Assembly (NCBI GenBank): GCA_046727435.1
Contig: JBKPCR010000425.1
Coordinates: 1-39,401 of the forward strand
Source of the DNA: CAVPRW01 sp046727435 [NCBI: bacterium]
GTDB lineage: Bacteria; Tectomicrobia; Entotheonellia; J063
Length of the DNA: 39,401 nucleotides
Direction: 5' to 3'
Part shown: one piece after another, positions 18,326 through 25,955 of the stretch
How the letters are laid out: each line of letters opens with the position of its first letter
Position numbering within the stretch: position 1 is the stretch's first letter
Position numbers and translations under genes: made by a program
The notes under the pieces: model-generated
Told to the model about the DNA's origin: nothing
What the model saw: the letters and a program-made list of their open reading frames with translations, nothing else
The model's database searches: none

Positions 18326-18840
18326 AGGTGACAGGGAAATTCAGAGTCTATATGCAACAGCCTACCACAATGGGTGTAGCCACCCCCACAAGCCATCACG
18401 CGATACCATCCCCGGCCGCAGAAGACAAGTGCCGAATTCGATCCACATTTGATGTTCCTGCTGACCAGTATGCGCTGGCGGCGACTCCTTGATCATTCGG
18501 TCCAGAATTCGCCCCCATGCATCCTGTGCGGCTGCGCAGTGACAGCAATCCCTCAGCAGCGATCAGGGTAGACCGCCGATTGTTTCTGCCGCCATCGCTG
18601 AATCCGCTGCATCTCTCAATCGGAGCTCCGACAGCCCATCGTTGTCGTTCGACCAGCTCCACCTTCTCGTGACCAGCCTCTCGTACTTACCACCTCACAA
18701 TCTGTTGGATAACGTCATCTCGCCGGTAGTATCGCCGGTGTTCATGACGACAGGAGACAGCATGAAGGATGAAGAGGTTCCCAGCGGATGCGAGCGATCC
18801 ATGTCTGCGAAGGGCTCGCAGGGTCCGTACAGCTCTGAAA
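18326..18840. other. Intergenic stretch, no gene supported
   Basis: About 500 bases between the first glycosidase-like gene and the leader of the small secreted proteins. Open frames here are short and have no recognisable motifs. CGCCGGT repeats near 18721 are too short to interpret. A promoter for the small-protein pair is expected in this stretch, but I could not find convincing -35/-10 hexamers. Confidence 0.4.
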
Positions 18841-18928
18841 GGAGGTGATGTCCACACCGAGAATTTGGGTTCTAGATGACTCCGGTAGTTCACAGACCTG
18901 TGTGCATCGGGGAGGAAGGGTGTCATGA
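18841..18928 (+). promoter_or_regulatory. Leader with GGAGGTGATG element and 26-codon overlapping frame
   Basis: GGAGGTGATG at 18841-18850 resembles a very strong ribosome site and lies 84 nt before the first small-protein start. The ATG at 18848 opens a 26-codon frame ending in TGA at 18926-18928, overlapping the next ATG (18925) as ATGA. Its spacing from GGAGG is only 2 nt, so real initiation there is uncertain. The same GGAGGTGATG occurs 85 nt before the second small-protein gene. Confidence 0.4.
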
Positions 18929-19332
18929 GGAGAATGGTAGACATGATGCACTGTTGTTGGAGGATAGGCATCACGGTCGTGAGCTTGAGTTTGCTGTGGT
19001 CATTCGGGATGCCCGCGGTTATCAGTGCCCAGGAACCCGGTGCCATCTGCGTGTTGAAGATCGCCGCAAATGGCGGCCTTCTTAGCATTCTTGCGGATGC
19101 ACCACAGAATTTCAACATCGCTGTATCGCTCCCTCTGGACAGGACTGTTAACGTGCCGATACTCTGCGAGAGTCTAGGCTCACTGGCCCTCGCAGTGGCC
19201 AACAACGAAGCTCATCCCACCACTTTCAGCACGCAAATATTTACCAATGATGGGGTATCGATTTGCGTCAAGGGTAGTTTTGAGGTGCCAGTGAATGGTG
19301 GGAGAGGGGTGACCTTCGCTTCCTGTCTATAA
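18925..19332 (+). CDS. Small secreted four-cysteine protein 1
   Basis: A 135-residue protein of no family I recognise. It has a signal peptide of about 36 residues (VVSLSLLWSFGMPAVISA, predicted cleavage before QEPG) and a mature domain of about 99 residues with four cysteines, in the contexts GAICVLK, PILCESLG, SICVKG and FASCL at the C-terminus. The even number and conservation suggest two disulfide bonds in a periplasmic or secreted beta-rich domain. GGAGGAAGG lies just upstream of ATG 18925. The next gene is a paralogue of identical length. The position between two glycosidase-like genes suggests a glycan-associated or envelope role, which is inference only. Confidence 0.75.
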   Translation: MRRMVDMMHCCWRIGITVVSLSLLWSFGMPAVISAQEPGAICVLKIAANGGLLSILADAPQNFNIAVSLPLDRTVNVPILCESLGSLALAVANNEAHPTTFSTQIFTNDGVSICVKGSFEVPVNGGRGVTFASCL

Positions 19333-19364
19333 ACATACGCTGAAGCGGATCACTAAGTTACCAG

Positions 19365-19374
19365 GGAGGTGATG
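19365..19374 (+). promoter_or_regulatory. Second copy of GGAGGTGATG leader element
   Basis: GGAGGTGATG lies 85 nt before the start of the second small-protein gene, at nearly the same distance as the copy before the first gene (84 nt). It can open a six-codon frame ending in TGA. The duplication that produced the gene pair therefore seems to have included the leader, or the leader is under selection. Confidence 0.45.
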
Positions 19375-19449
19375 GAAACAGAAAGCGTCTGATTTCGGAT
19401 GGGAGCTCAAAGGGGACACATGGTCATAACACATGAGAGGAGAAAAGCC

Positions 19450-19857
19450 ATGCGGAACAAGGGAGACATGAAGCAGCGCCAGTGGATGGTTGTGATCGCA
19501 GTTGTGAGCCTGAGCCTACTGTGGTCACTCGCTGTGCCCTCGATAGCCAAGGCACAAGCACCTGGTGCCGTCTGCGTTTTGCAGCTTATCGCAGATGGCG
19601 AAGTCCTGAGCATTGTTGTGGACACGCCAGAGAATTTTAACATTGCCATACCGGTCCCTCTGGACAACAACATTAACGTGCCGATACCGTGTGATCGACT
19701 GGGATCGCTGGCTGTCGCCGTGAGCAATCAGAAAAATAAGAACGTTAATGTTGTTGCGCAGGTGTTTAGCCATGTTGGGGAATTGATCTGTTCCAAAGGC
19801 CCATTTTTGATACCGGTCAACGGCGGGACGGGGATGACTTTCGCAGATTGCCAATAG
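19450..19857 (+). CDS. Small secreted four-cysteine protein 2
   Basis: A 135-residue paralogue of the preceding protein, alignable over the whole length. The signal peptide (AVVSLSLLWSLAVPSIAKA) should be cut before QAPG, and the four mature cysteines are in the same contexts (GAVCVLQ, PIPCDRLG, LICSKG, FADCQ). Shared blocks include ENFNIA, PLD, NVPI, LGSLA(V/L)AV and PVNGG. ATG 19450 follows GAGAGGAG at good spacing; longer frames upstream lack a ribosome site. The two genes are 117 bp apart and probably co-transcribed. No match to a named family comes to mind. Confidence 0.75.
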   Translation: MRNKGDMKQRQWMVVIAVVSLSLLWSLAVPSIAKAQAPGAVCVLQLIADGEVLSIVVDTPENFNIAIPVPLDNNINVPIPCDRLGSLAVAVSNQKNKNVNVVAQVFSHVGELICSKGPFLIPVNGGTGMTFADCQ

Positions 19858-19948
19858 CTCCAACGAGTTGGGTGATCAAGAGATAGCGCCAAGGGTTCAT
19901 TATCCTTGTCGCCGTCGGGAACGGTGCGGCCGCACCTAAGGGCCTGGC

Positions 19949-19976
19949 ATGAGGGGAGCCGGCCTCCGGCTCTCAT
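19949..19976. terminator. Hairpin between convergent genes
   Basis: GAGCCGG (19956-19962) pairs with CCGGCTC (19966-19972) across a 3-nt loop, and outer ATGAG/CTCAT can extend the stem with a small bulge. It lies between the convergent small-protein gene and glycosidase-like gene B, so it could end transcription from both sides. The T-run is weak (TCATCATCTTT). Confidence 0.55.
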
Positions 19977-20015
19977 CATCTTTGAGGGTCCTATCGGTGC
20001 GGCCAGAACCACACA

Positions 20016-21137
20016 TCAAGGTGTCAGCATACCAGCTGCGACGTTGATGACATCGGCGAGCGCTGGATTCAAGATATCCTGCTGATAAATCTCTTGGTAC
20101 AGCATGCCATAATGTGCGCCTGTTTCAACCGCATCCAGGAGTACCGTAGCGGGATCGCATGGTTTCACTCCCCCGTTCATGCGGCAGGTTGAATTATTGG
20201 TGACAAACCACAACATCTGCCCCGCAACGGCTGGCTGATTATCGTAGATGATTTGCCAGGCCCCGAGTACGGGCAGGATCATTGGATCTGGGGTGTCGGC
20301 GGAGAGGGAGTTCTTTTGGACGATGAACCTTCCAGGATATGTTTGCAAAGTGTAATCCACAACTGCATTAGCGACATAATCGGGGTTGGGATCGAGTTTG
20401 TTACCGCTTCTGCTAACCGCCAGCACCACAACCTGATTGGGAAACGCTGCCATTGTGGCATCGATAGTTTCTATACAGGCATTGATGAGCTTATCGGAGG
20501 TATAACCAATTGCTCGCCAATGCTGCACATCTGTTGTTGTAGACGGCACTAGCCAATCATCAGTTGTGGCATTGGCGCACGAGACGGCAACCAAGATAAC
20601 ATTGGGGTTATCAGCAAAGTGTTGTCCCATGGCCGCAAGAAAGTTTTTCTTTTTCTGCATGAAAATTGGATCCCAGAAGACAGGAATCGTGACGGTCTGA
20701 TTATAGGTGGGAGAATAAGGTTCCTTGTCCACGAACGAGAAGGTTTGGACGCCCGCATTAAACACCCATGAGGGGGTATTCTTGCCCCCCGCGGTAATTC
20801 GCAGAAGAACTTTTTTCCCTGCCGCGCCCACGCGAGCGATTTGCTCGTCAAAATAGGACCAATTATAGGTCCCTTCCGAGCCTTCAACGACGGGCCATGT
20901 CCATCTAACGGCAACTCCCGCAACCAGCGGATTAGTGAGAATGGCGGCTGCTACCGGCTTCCCGGGCGCAGGTAAGTTGTATACTCCGCGCGGGATCCCC
21001 GAAATATCGGTTGCTTGAGCGTGGGGAATGAACAGGGACAGGGTACAGAGCATCGCCGCAAGGGTGATACAATGACGTGAGAAAGCACGGAACCGCCAGC
21101 ACTTCGTAGATCCAGGAAAGGGAAACACTGCTCGCAT
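20016..21137 (-). CDS. Secreted glycosidase-like TIM-barrel protein B
   Basis: A 373-residue exported protein, paralogous to the product of 17291-18325. The signal peptide ends near FIPHAQA. Matching blocks include AVRWTWPVVEGSEGTYNW, KKVLLRITAGGKNTPSWV, IPVFWDP, WRAIGYTSDKLI and YPGRFIVQKNSLSAD. Near the C-terminus MLYQEIYQQD supplies a glutamate aligned with VEVYGPD of the first protein. The strand-4 region reads VAVSCANATTDDW and lacks a clear acid/base glutamate, so activity is uncertain. The start is set by GGAGGTG about 5 nt before ATG (complement of 21137). It converges on the small-protein pair. The family is close to GH42-like barrels, but I would not assign a reaction. Confidence 0.68.
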   Translation of the reverse strand: MRAVFPFPGSTKCWRFRAFSRHCITLAAMLCTLSLFIPHAQATDISGIPRGVYNLPAPGKPVAAAILTNPLVAGVAVRWTWPVVEGSEGTYNWSYFDEQIARVGAAGKKVLLRITAGGKNTPSWVFNAGVQTFSFVDKEPYSPTYNQTVTIPVFWDPIFMQKKKNFLAAMGQHFADNPNVILVAVSCANATTDDWLVPSTTTDVQHWRAIGYTSDKLINACIETIDATMAAFPNQVVVLAVSRSGNKLDPNPDYVANAVVDYTLQTYPGRFIVQKNSLSADTPDPMILPVLGAWQIIYDNQPAVAGQMLWFVTNNSTCRMNGGVKPCDPATVLLDAVETGAHYGMLYQEIYQQDILNPALADVINVAAGMLTP

Positions 21138-21762
21138 ACAGCACCTCCATCTCGACAAAACTCGGTGAGGCCGTGCGACAGGCACAGCCCTGCGGAGGTG
21201 CTGTCTTCGCCCGGCAACCCTGCTGCCATATCCAGCGACGTCCGGACGTAGGCCAGTGGCTTTGCGTCCCACCCTTTCGGATGGTTTGCCTTTTTCAGGA
21301 AAGGACCTTGCTTCGTCCCTCTCATGCGATAAGGCAAGAGGCATACCAGTGAGGGTGTGTTGCGCCGATGCGCGCCTGCCTCAGGCATTTCCGGTTGCCT
21401 CAGCTGAGAGAAACACGTCGACGCAGACGCGCATCTCTGCCTATGGCGGAAAAATCTGCCGAGGCTTTTTGGGGACCATGCTCAATACCCTCGAGCGAGA
21501 AGCCCGGGGGAAATGTGCACAGACGTCCAGCAATGAGCCGGGAGAGATAGCTGCCGACCAGTGACATGGCGGGCTGGCGCAGCACGGCAACACGTCAGCC
21601 GCGCCATCGCCAGGAAGGGGCAGTCAATGAGAGCCGACAAGGCCGTGGGCGGGACCGCAGACCGACCATCCTTTGCATCCAAGAACGATGCTGTATCGAC
21701 CTTGGATCGTGGAGATTCGGTCAGCGGCATGGCAAGGGAAGTCTTGACAGAAGGGGGCACTG
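21138..21762. other. Divergent intergenic region before cysC
   Basis: About 625 bases between the start of glycosidase-like gene B (leftward) and cysC (rightward). It must hold promoters for both, but I see no clear sigma-70 hexamers or known riboswitch core. Several frames of 60-100 codons overlap each other and have no motifs, so I leave them out. AGAAGGGGG just before 21763 is the cysC ribosome site. Confidence 0.4.
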
Positions 21763-22497
21763 ATGGGTTTCACTGTGTGGTTCACAGGGCTGCCAAGCTC
21801 AGGCAAGAGCACCCTCGCGCGCATGCTCGAGCGCGTGCTGATGGAACGGGGACAGCGGGTGGAAGTGCTGGATGGCGATGAAGTGCGGTTGCGCCTCTCG
21901 CGCGGCCTTGGCTTTTCCAAAGAGGATCGCGACGAGAACATTCGCCGCATCACCTACGTCGCGAAGCTGATCACGCGCTGCGGTGGCGTGGCGGTCACCT
22001 GTGCGATCTCCCCCTATCGCACGCTGCGTGACGAAGCGCGCCAGGAGATCGGTCGCTTTGTCGAGGTCTATGTTAAGTGTGCGCTTGACGTCTGCATCGA
22101 CCGCGATGTCAAAGGGCTTTATGCCAAAGCCCTCCGCGGTGAGATCCCTGCCTTTACCGGAGTCTCCGACCCGTATGAAGCACCGCTCGCCCCTGAAGTG
22201 GTCGTCGAGACCGATCACGAGTCTCCCGAGGAGAGCTTGGCGAAGATCATGCAGCGCCTGGAGGCGTTGGGGTACATGGCAGCTACACAGGTCAATGGCA
22301 TGCGCTCGTTGCGATTGCCGCGCTATCTCATCGAGGCATTGGAAGTACAGGTGCCCGATACACCCTTTCGCGATGTGACAGCGTATGTGACCCATCTCCT
22401 CACCCAGGTGCTTGAAGAGGAGCCAGCCTTGGCCCTGTCAGCTGAGGAGACCGCAATGGTCACAGCGCGACTCCGTGATCTTGGGTATTTGGAGTGA
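21763..22497 (+). CDS. cysC: Adenylyl-sulfate (APS) kinase with C-terminal extension
   Basis: A 244-residue protein. Residues 1-180 are a complete APS kinase, which phosphorylates APS with ATP to give PAPS: P-loop GLPSSGKST (9-17), [27 protein letters not shown], and [24 protein letters not shown] are all family motifs. About 60 residues follow that ordinary CysC proteins lack, including [26 protein letters not shown], an acidic stretch, and the end RLRDLGYLE. The latter equals the tail of AlkP1 and AlkP2. The extension reads like a small ribbon-helix-helix-type segment, from memory of similar peptides, not from a search. The gene precedes sat by 65 nt. PAPS serves sulfation or reductive assimilation; no reductase is present here. 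Confidence 0.92.
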   Translation: MGFTVWFTGLPSSGKSTLARMLERVLMERGQRVEVLDGDEVRLRLSRGLGFSKEDRDENIRRITYVAKLITRCGGVAVTCAISPYRTLRDEARQEIGRFVEVYVKCALDVCIDRDVKGLYAKALRGEIPAFTGVSDPYEAPLAPEVVVETDHESPEESLAKIMQRLEALGYMAATQVNGMRSLRLPRYLIEALEVQVPDTPFRDVTAYVTHLLTQVLEEEPALALSAEETAMVTARLRDLGYLE

Positions 22498-22562
22498 GAC
22501 GAGGACCAGCAAGGCTGTGGTCAAGGACAGGTATTCATCACCCCTATAACAAAGGAGTAGCT

Positions 22563-23714
22563 GTGTTGCCAAAACCGCATGGAGGAAGTTTGATTCGACG
22601 CATGCACCGGGGAGCCGATCGTGACCGCCTCCTCGCAGAGGTCTTCCGACTGCCACGTCTGGACGTCAACTCGGAAGTCGCCAGTGACATCGTGAACATC
22701 GGGAGTGGTGCCTTCAGCCCTCTTGAGGGATTTATGAGGCCGGACGACCTGCGCGCCACGCTCTTTGCGAAACGCCTCACCAGCGGGGTTCCCTGGACGA
22801 TTCCGATCGTACTGGATATCTCCCGCCAGCAGGCCAACCAATTAGGGGAAGCGGTAGGCCTATGGCATGATGGCCGCCCGTTGGCCCTGTTGGAGGGCGC
22901 ACGCGCTTTTAGCTACGACCGACAAGAACTGGCGAAGCAGGTCTTTGGGACCGAGGACTCAAAGCATCCCGGCGTGGCGAACGTCCTGCGCATGCAGGAG
23001 TTCCTGCTGGGGGGCAATCTCCAAGTCTTTGGCGACATCGAGACCCCCTTTGCGCGCTATCGCCTCACCCCGCTGGAGACACGCGTCCTGTTCGAGGCCA
23101 AAGGCTGGCGCACGGTCGTGGGTTTTCAGACGCGCAATGTCCCGCACCTCGGTCACGAATATGTGCAAAAGACGGCTTTGACCTTTGTGGATGGTCTCTT
23201 CATTAACCCCGTCATCGGACGCAAGAAGGCTGGCGATTTCAAGGACGACGTGATTCTACGGACCTACGAGGCGCTCGTGCAACATTATTACTTGGGCGAA
23301 CGCGCGGTGTTGGCCACTCTCCACACCGAGATGCGCTATGCCGGCCCGCGGGAAGCGATCTTTCATGCCATCGTGCGGAAGAACTTCGGCTGCACCCATT
23401 TCATTGTCGGCCGTGACCATGCCGGGGTAGGAAACTACTATGCTCCGTACGCAGCGCAGGAGATCTTCGACGACCTTCCCGACCTCGGCATCATCCCGCT
23501 CTTTTTCACCGCCTTCTTTTACTGTCGGCGCTGCGCCAGTGTCGCCAACGACAAAACGTGTCCGCATGGCGATGATGCCAGAGTGCAGTTTAGCGGCACG
23601 CTGTTGCGCCAGCTGCTGACCGAACGCCAGGCCCCGGAGGGCCTTATTCGACCCGAGGTCGCCGACATTATCCTCAACCAGGACAATCCCTTCGTGGAGG
23701 TGAACCACTCATGA
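22563..23714 (+). CDS. sat: Sulfate adenylyltransferase (ATP sulfurylase)
   Basis: A 383-residue single-subunit ATP sulfurylase that makes APS from sulfate and ATP. Active-site blocks are QTRNVPHLGHE (189-199) and GRDHAGVG (283-290). C321, C324, C333 and H335 form the zinc-type motif found in many prokaryotic Sat proteins. GTG 22563 is chosen because AAAGGAG (22551-22557) lies 5 nt upstream; TTG 22566 is equally possible. A longer frame reaches back over the cysC stop but has no ribosome site. The stop overlaps the next ATG (ATGA), so Sat and AlkP3 are probably made in a fixed ratio. With cysC this gives sulfate-to-PAPS conversion. Confidence 0.95.
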   Translation: MLPKPHGGSLIRRMHRGADRDRLLAEVFRLPRLDVNSEVASDIVNIGSGAFSPLEGFMRPDDLRATLFAKRLTSGVPWTIPIVLDISRQQANQLGEAVGLWHDGRPLALLEGARAFSYDRQELAKQVFGTEDSKHPGVANVLRMQEFLLGGNLQVFGDIETPFARYRLTPLETRVLFEAKGWRTVVGFQTRNVPHLGHEYVQKTALTFVDGLFINPVIGRKKAGDFKDDVILRTYEALVQHYYLGERAVLATLHTEMRYAGPREAIFHAIVRKNFGCTHFIVGRDHAGVGNYYAPYAAQEIFDDLPDLGIIPLFFTAFFYCRRCASVANDKTCPHGDDARVQFSGTLLRQLLTERQAPEGLIRPEVADIILNQDNPFVEVNHS

Positions 23715-25144
23715 AATGTTTGGTGATTGGACTCGATTGTGCCGCTCCGCAACTCGTGTTCGAGCAGTGGCGGGAGGAACTCCCCACCCTGCGGGGTCTA
23801 ATGGAGCATGGCGCGTACGGTCGGCTGGAGAGCACGCATCCACCGATCACTGTGCCAGCTTGGGCCTCGATGATGGGCAGCCGTGATCCCGGAGAACTCG
23901 GCATCTATGGCTTCCGGAATCGCAAGGATTACTCCTACGACGGTTACATCATCGCCAACGGTGCAGCACTACGCTATGACCGGGTCTGGGATGTGTTAGG
24001 GCGAGAAGGTAAGCAGGTCATTCTGCTGGGGGTACCGCAGACGTATCCGCCTAAACCCATCAACGGCTGCATGGTGACTGACTTTCTGACTCCTTCGACC
24101 AAAAGCGAGTACACATATCCTCCTGAGCTCAAGCCAGAGGTCGAACGGATCTCCGGTGGCTATGTCCTCGACGTCGAGGACTTTCGCACCCCCGATAAAG
24201 AGGCGCTCCTCAAGCGTGTCTATGCCAAGACAGAAAAACATTTTCGTGTCGCCAAGCATTTGATCCACACCAAGCCCTGGGATTTCTTCATGCTGGTGGA
24301 GCTGGGCGTCGATCGGATTCATCACGGCTTCTGGAGCTATATGGATCCTACGCATCCGAAGTATGAAGCCGGCAATCCCTTTGAGCATGCCATCCGCGAT
24401 TACTATCGCTATGTCGACCGCGAGGTAGCCGAGCTCATCGACCTCACCCCCAACGACACGGTGGTGATGGTCGTGTCCGATCATGGCGCCAAGAAGATGG
24501 ATGGCGGCATCTGCTTTAATGAATGGCTCATTAAGCAAGGTTTTCTCTCGGTGGTAAGCTATCCGGAGCAGCCCACGCCCATTGATAAGGTGACGATCGA
24601 CTGGTCGAAGACGAAGGCCTGGGGCGATGGCGGCTACTATGGGAGGCTGTTCCTCAATGTACGCGGCCGCGAGCCACAGGGCACTGTTGCACCAGAGGAT
24701 TATGAGCGCGTCCGGCAGGACCTCATCGATCGCATCGCCGCCATCACCGACCCGCAGGGGCGCAACCTTGGCTCCCGGGCCTATCGGCCGCAGGAACTGT
24801 ACCGCACCGTCAACGGCGTGCCTCCCGACCTGATCGTCTATTTCGGCGACCTTCATTGGCGTTCCGTCGGCAGCGTCGGCCTGGGCAGTATGTATACCTT
24901 CGATAACGACACGGGACCCGATGAGGCGAATCACGACTGGTATGGCATCTTCATCTTAAATGAGGTCGGATGTCAGCAGGGCCGCGTTGAGCCGGGGTAT
25001 AAAGAAGGACTGCGCCTGTATGACGTGGGTCCGACGGTCCTCAACCTCTTCGGCTTGCCGCCGGACCCGCAGGCTGTGGGGCGGAGTCTCACCGCCTACC
25101 AGCGAGGCTTGGGGGCACGGGTGAAACAGTGGTGGCGGGGGTAA
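23711..25144 (+). CDS. AlkP-superfamily phosphodiesterase (AlkP3), coupled to sat
   Basis: A 477-residue cytoplasmic AlkP-superfamily protein. Metal-binding D9 lies in VIGLDCAA, the likely nucleophile T47 in PPITVPAW, then SRDPGELGIYGF, ELGVDRIHHGF and VSDHGAKKM. It is shorter than AlkP1 and AlkP2 and does not have their RLxxLGY tail, ending instead in LTAYQRGLGARVKQWWRG. Its start overlaps the sat stop by ATGA. Coupling to PAPS synthesis suggests that its substrate is a sulfo- or phospho-ester produced in the same pathway, for example a 3'-phosphoadenosine-type by-product or an activated sulfo-sugar; this is inference. A fragment homologous to two separated parts of this gene lies at 25851-25940. 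Confidence 0.87.
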   Translation: MKCLVIGLDCAAPQLVFEQWREELPTLRGLMEHGAYGRLESTHPPITVPAWASMMGSRDPGELGIYGFRNRKDYSYDGYIIANGAALRYDRVWDVLGREGKQVILLGVPQTYPPKPINGCMVTDFLTPSTKSEYTYPPELKPEVERISGGYVLDVEDFRTPDKEALLKRVYAKTEKHFRVAKHLIHTKPWDFFMLVELGVDRIHHGFWSYMDPTHPKYEAGNPFEHAIRDYYRYVDREVAELIDLTPNDTVVMVVSDHGAKKMDGGICFNEWLIKQGFLSVVSYPEQPTPIDKVTIDWSKTKAWGDGGYYGRLFLNVRGREPQGTVAPEDYERVRQDLIDRIAAITDPQGRNLGSRAYRPQELYRTVNGVPPDLIVYFGDLHWRSVGSVGLGSMYTFDNDTGPDEANHDWYGIFILNEVGCQQGRVEPGYKEGLRLYDVGPTVLNLFGLPPDPQAVGRSLTAYQRGLGARVKQWWRG

Positions 25145-25180
25145 AGGAAGGCACGAGACAGGTCCCTCCAGGGAAGACTG

Positions 25181-25205
25181 CAGCCTGCCTGCGACTGGCA
25201 GGCTG
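25181..25205 (+). terminator. 9-bp stem hairpin after AlkP3
   Basis: CAGCCTGCC (25181-25189) and GGCAGGCTG (25197-25205) form a perfect 9-bp stem with a 7-nt loop, 37 nt after the AlkP3 stop. It is well placed to end the cysC-sat-AlkP3 unit. There is no T-run, so it may stall polymerase or protect the 3' end. Confidence 0.6.
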
Positions 25206-25326
25206 AGCCCTAGACATAGCCCCCGCTGCGATCATCTCACCTTATAGGCATCGACACGCGCCTCATCAGATATCCCTGACAGTCATACCCATAGGTCATC
25301 ACCCCATATCCATAACGAAGTCATAC

Positions 25327-25360
25327 AACATGACCAGGCCACCAACATGACCAGGCCACC
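25327..25360 (+). repeat. Perfect 17-bp tandem repeat
   Basis: AACATGACCAGGCCACC occurs twice in direct succession (25327-25343, 25344-25360), immediately before the GGAGGA ribosome site of the thioredoxin-like gene. It may be a replication-slippage product. Confidence 0.85.
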
Positions 25361-25373
25361 GGAGGACATGCCC

Positions 25374-25820
25374 ATGAATCCTGGACCTAGCGAACACCAA
25401 TCAGGTCTCACCTCAACGGACTTCGACAGCCTCGTGCTGCAGTCATCCCTACCCACGATGGTCATCTTCGAGAATCCCTGGTCCAGGGCGCTGATCCCGG
25501 GGCTTGACCAATTAGCAACGGCCTTCACGGGGGACCTGCGCCTGCTCAGAGTGGACCTGGCGACGCATTTTGAGTTAGCGGCACGCCTCAAAATCCGCGT
25601 TGTTCCCACCTTGCTCTTCTTTAAGGGAGGAGCGCTGGTCGAGTTTATGGTAGGCCCCGTGCCGACCCAGTTCATCGTCGAAATGGTGGCAAATACCCAC
25701 TTCTGTCGGCAACATCGGTTGCAGGGAACGCGTCGCAGTCGTGGGCGCAAACCAGCGCACCGAGCGGTGGGCAGTATATCACCCGACAGGCCATTTGGCG
25801 TGCTTGTGGGACGACCCTGA
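25374..25820 (+). CDS. Thioredoxin-fold protein lacking the CxxC motif
   Basis: A 148-residue protein with a thioredoxin fold over residues about 15-110: VIFENPWSRALIPGLDQLA aligns with the thioredoxin active-site helix, and RVVPTLLFFKGG carries the cis-proline strand. Both active-site cysteines are replaced (PWSRAL in place of WCGPC), so thiol-disulfide exchange is not expected. Redox-dead thioredoxin folds are known, for instance in the HyaE/HupG chaperones. GGAGGA lies 7 nt before ATG 25374. The last 35 residues are basic and low in pattern, possibly extended by loss of an earlier stop. It lies between the PAPS genes and the sulfate transporter; a role is unknown. Confidence 0.65.
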   Translation: MNPGPSEHQSGLTSTDFDSLVLQSSLPTMVIFENPWSRALIPGLDQLATAFTGDLRLLRVDLATHFELAARLKIRVVPTLLFFKGGALVEFMVGPVPTQFIVEMVANTHFCRQHRLQGTRRSRGRKPAHRAVGSISPDRPFGVLVGRP

Positions 25821-25850
25821 GATAAGCGAATCCGCTGAAGTCACCTCTGC

Positions 25851-25940
25851 GACCTCATCGAGCGGATCGCCGCCATCACCGACCCGCAGGCAGTGGGGTG
25901 GCGTCTGACCGCCTACCAGCCAGGCTTGGGGGCGCGCATG
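25851..25940 (+). pseudogene. Chimeric remnant of an AlkP3-like gene
   Basis: 25851-25889 matches 24719-24757 (inside AlkP3) with two differences in 39 bases. 25881-25940 then matches the AlkP3 3' end from 25064 closely. The two source segments join exactly at the shared GACCCGCAG, which occurs at 24749-24757 and 25064-25072 in the intact gene. This is the signature of a second AlkP copy that lost about 0.3 kb between short direct repeats and was otherwise deleted. Confidence 0.85.
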
Positions 25941-25955
25941 ACACGGAGAAGCCAG

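Noticed and set aside
19923-19936. Perfect 14-bp palindrome GGTGCGGCCGCACC
   Set aside because: It has no loop, so it cannot fold into a good hairpin, and it lies in a convergent gap; likely a chance GC-rich palindrome.
22494-22562. Upstream extension of sat to 22494
   Set aside because: It starts over the cysC stop with no ribosome site, while AAAGGAG at 22551-22557 is correctly placed for GTG 22563 or TTG 22566; the extra residues have no counterpart in the Sat family.
23996-24934. 312-codon minus-strand open frame
   Set aside because: It lies wholly opposite AlkP3, which has intact metal and nucleophile motifs; no ribosome site and no recognisable domain.
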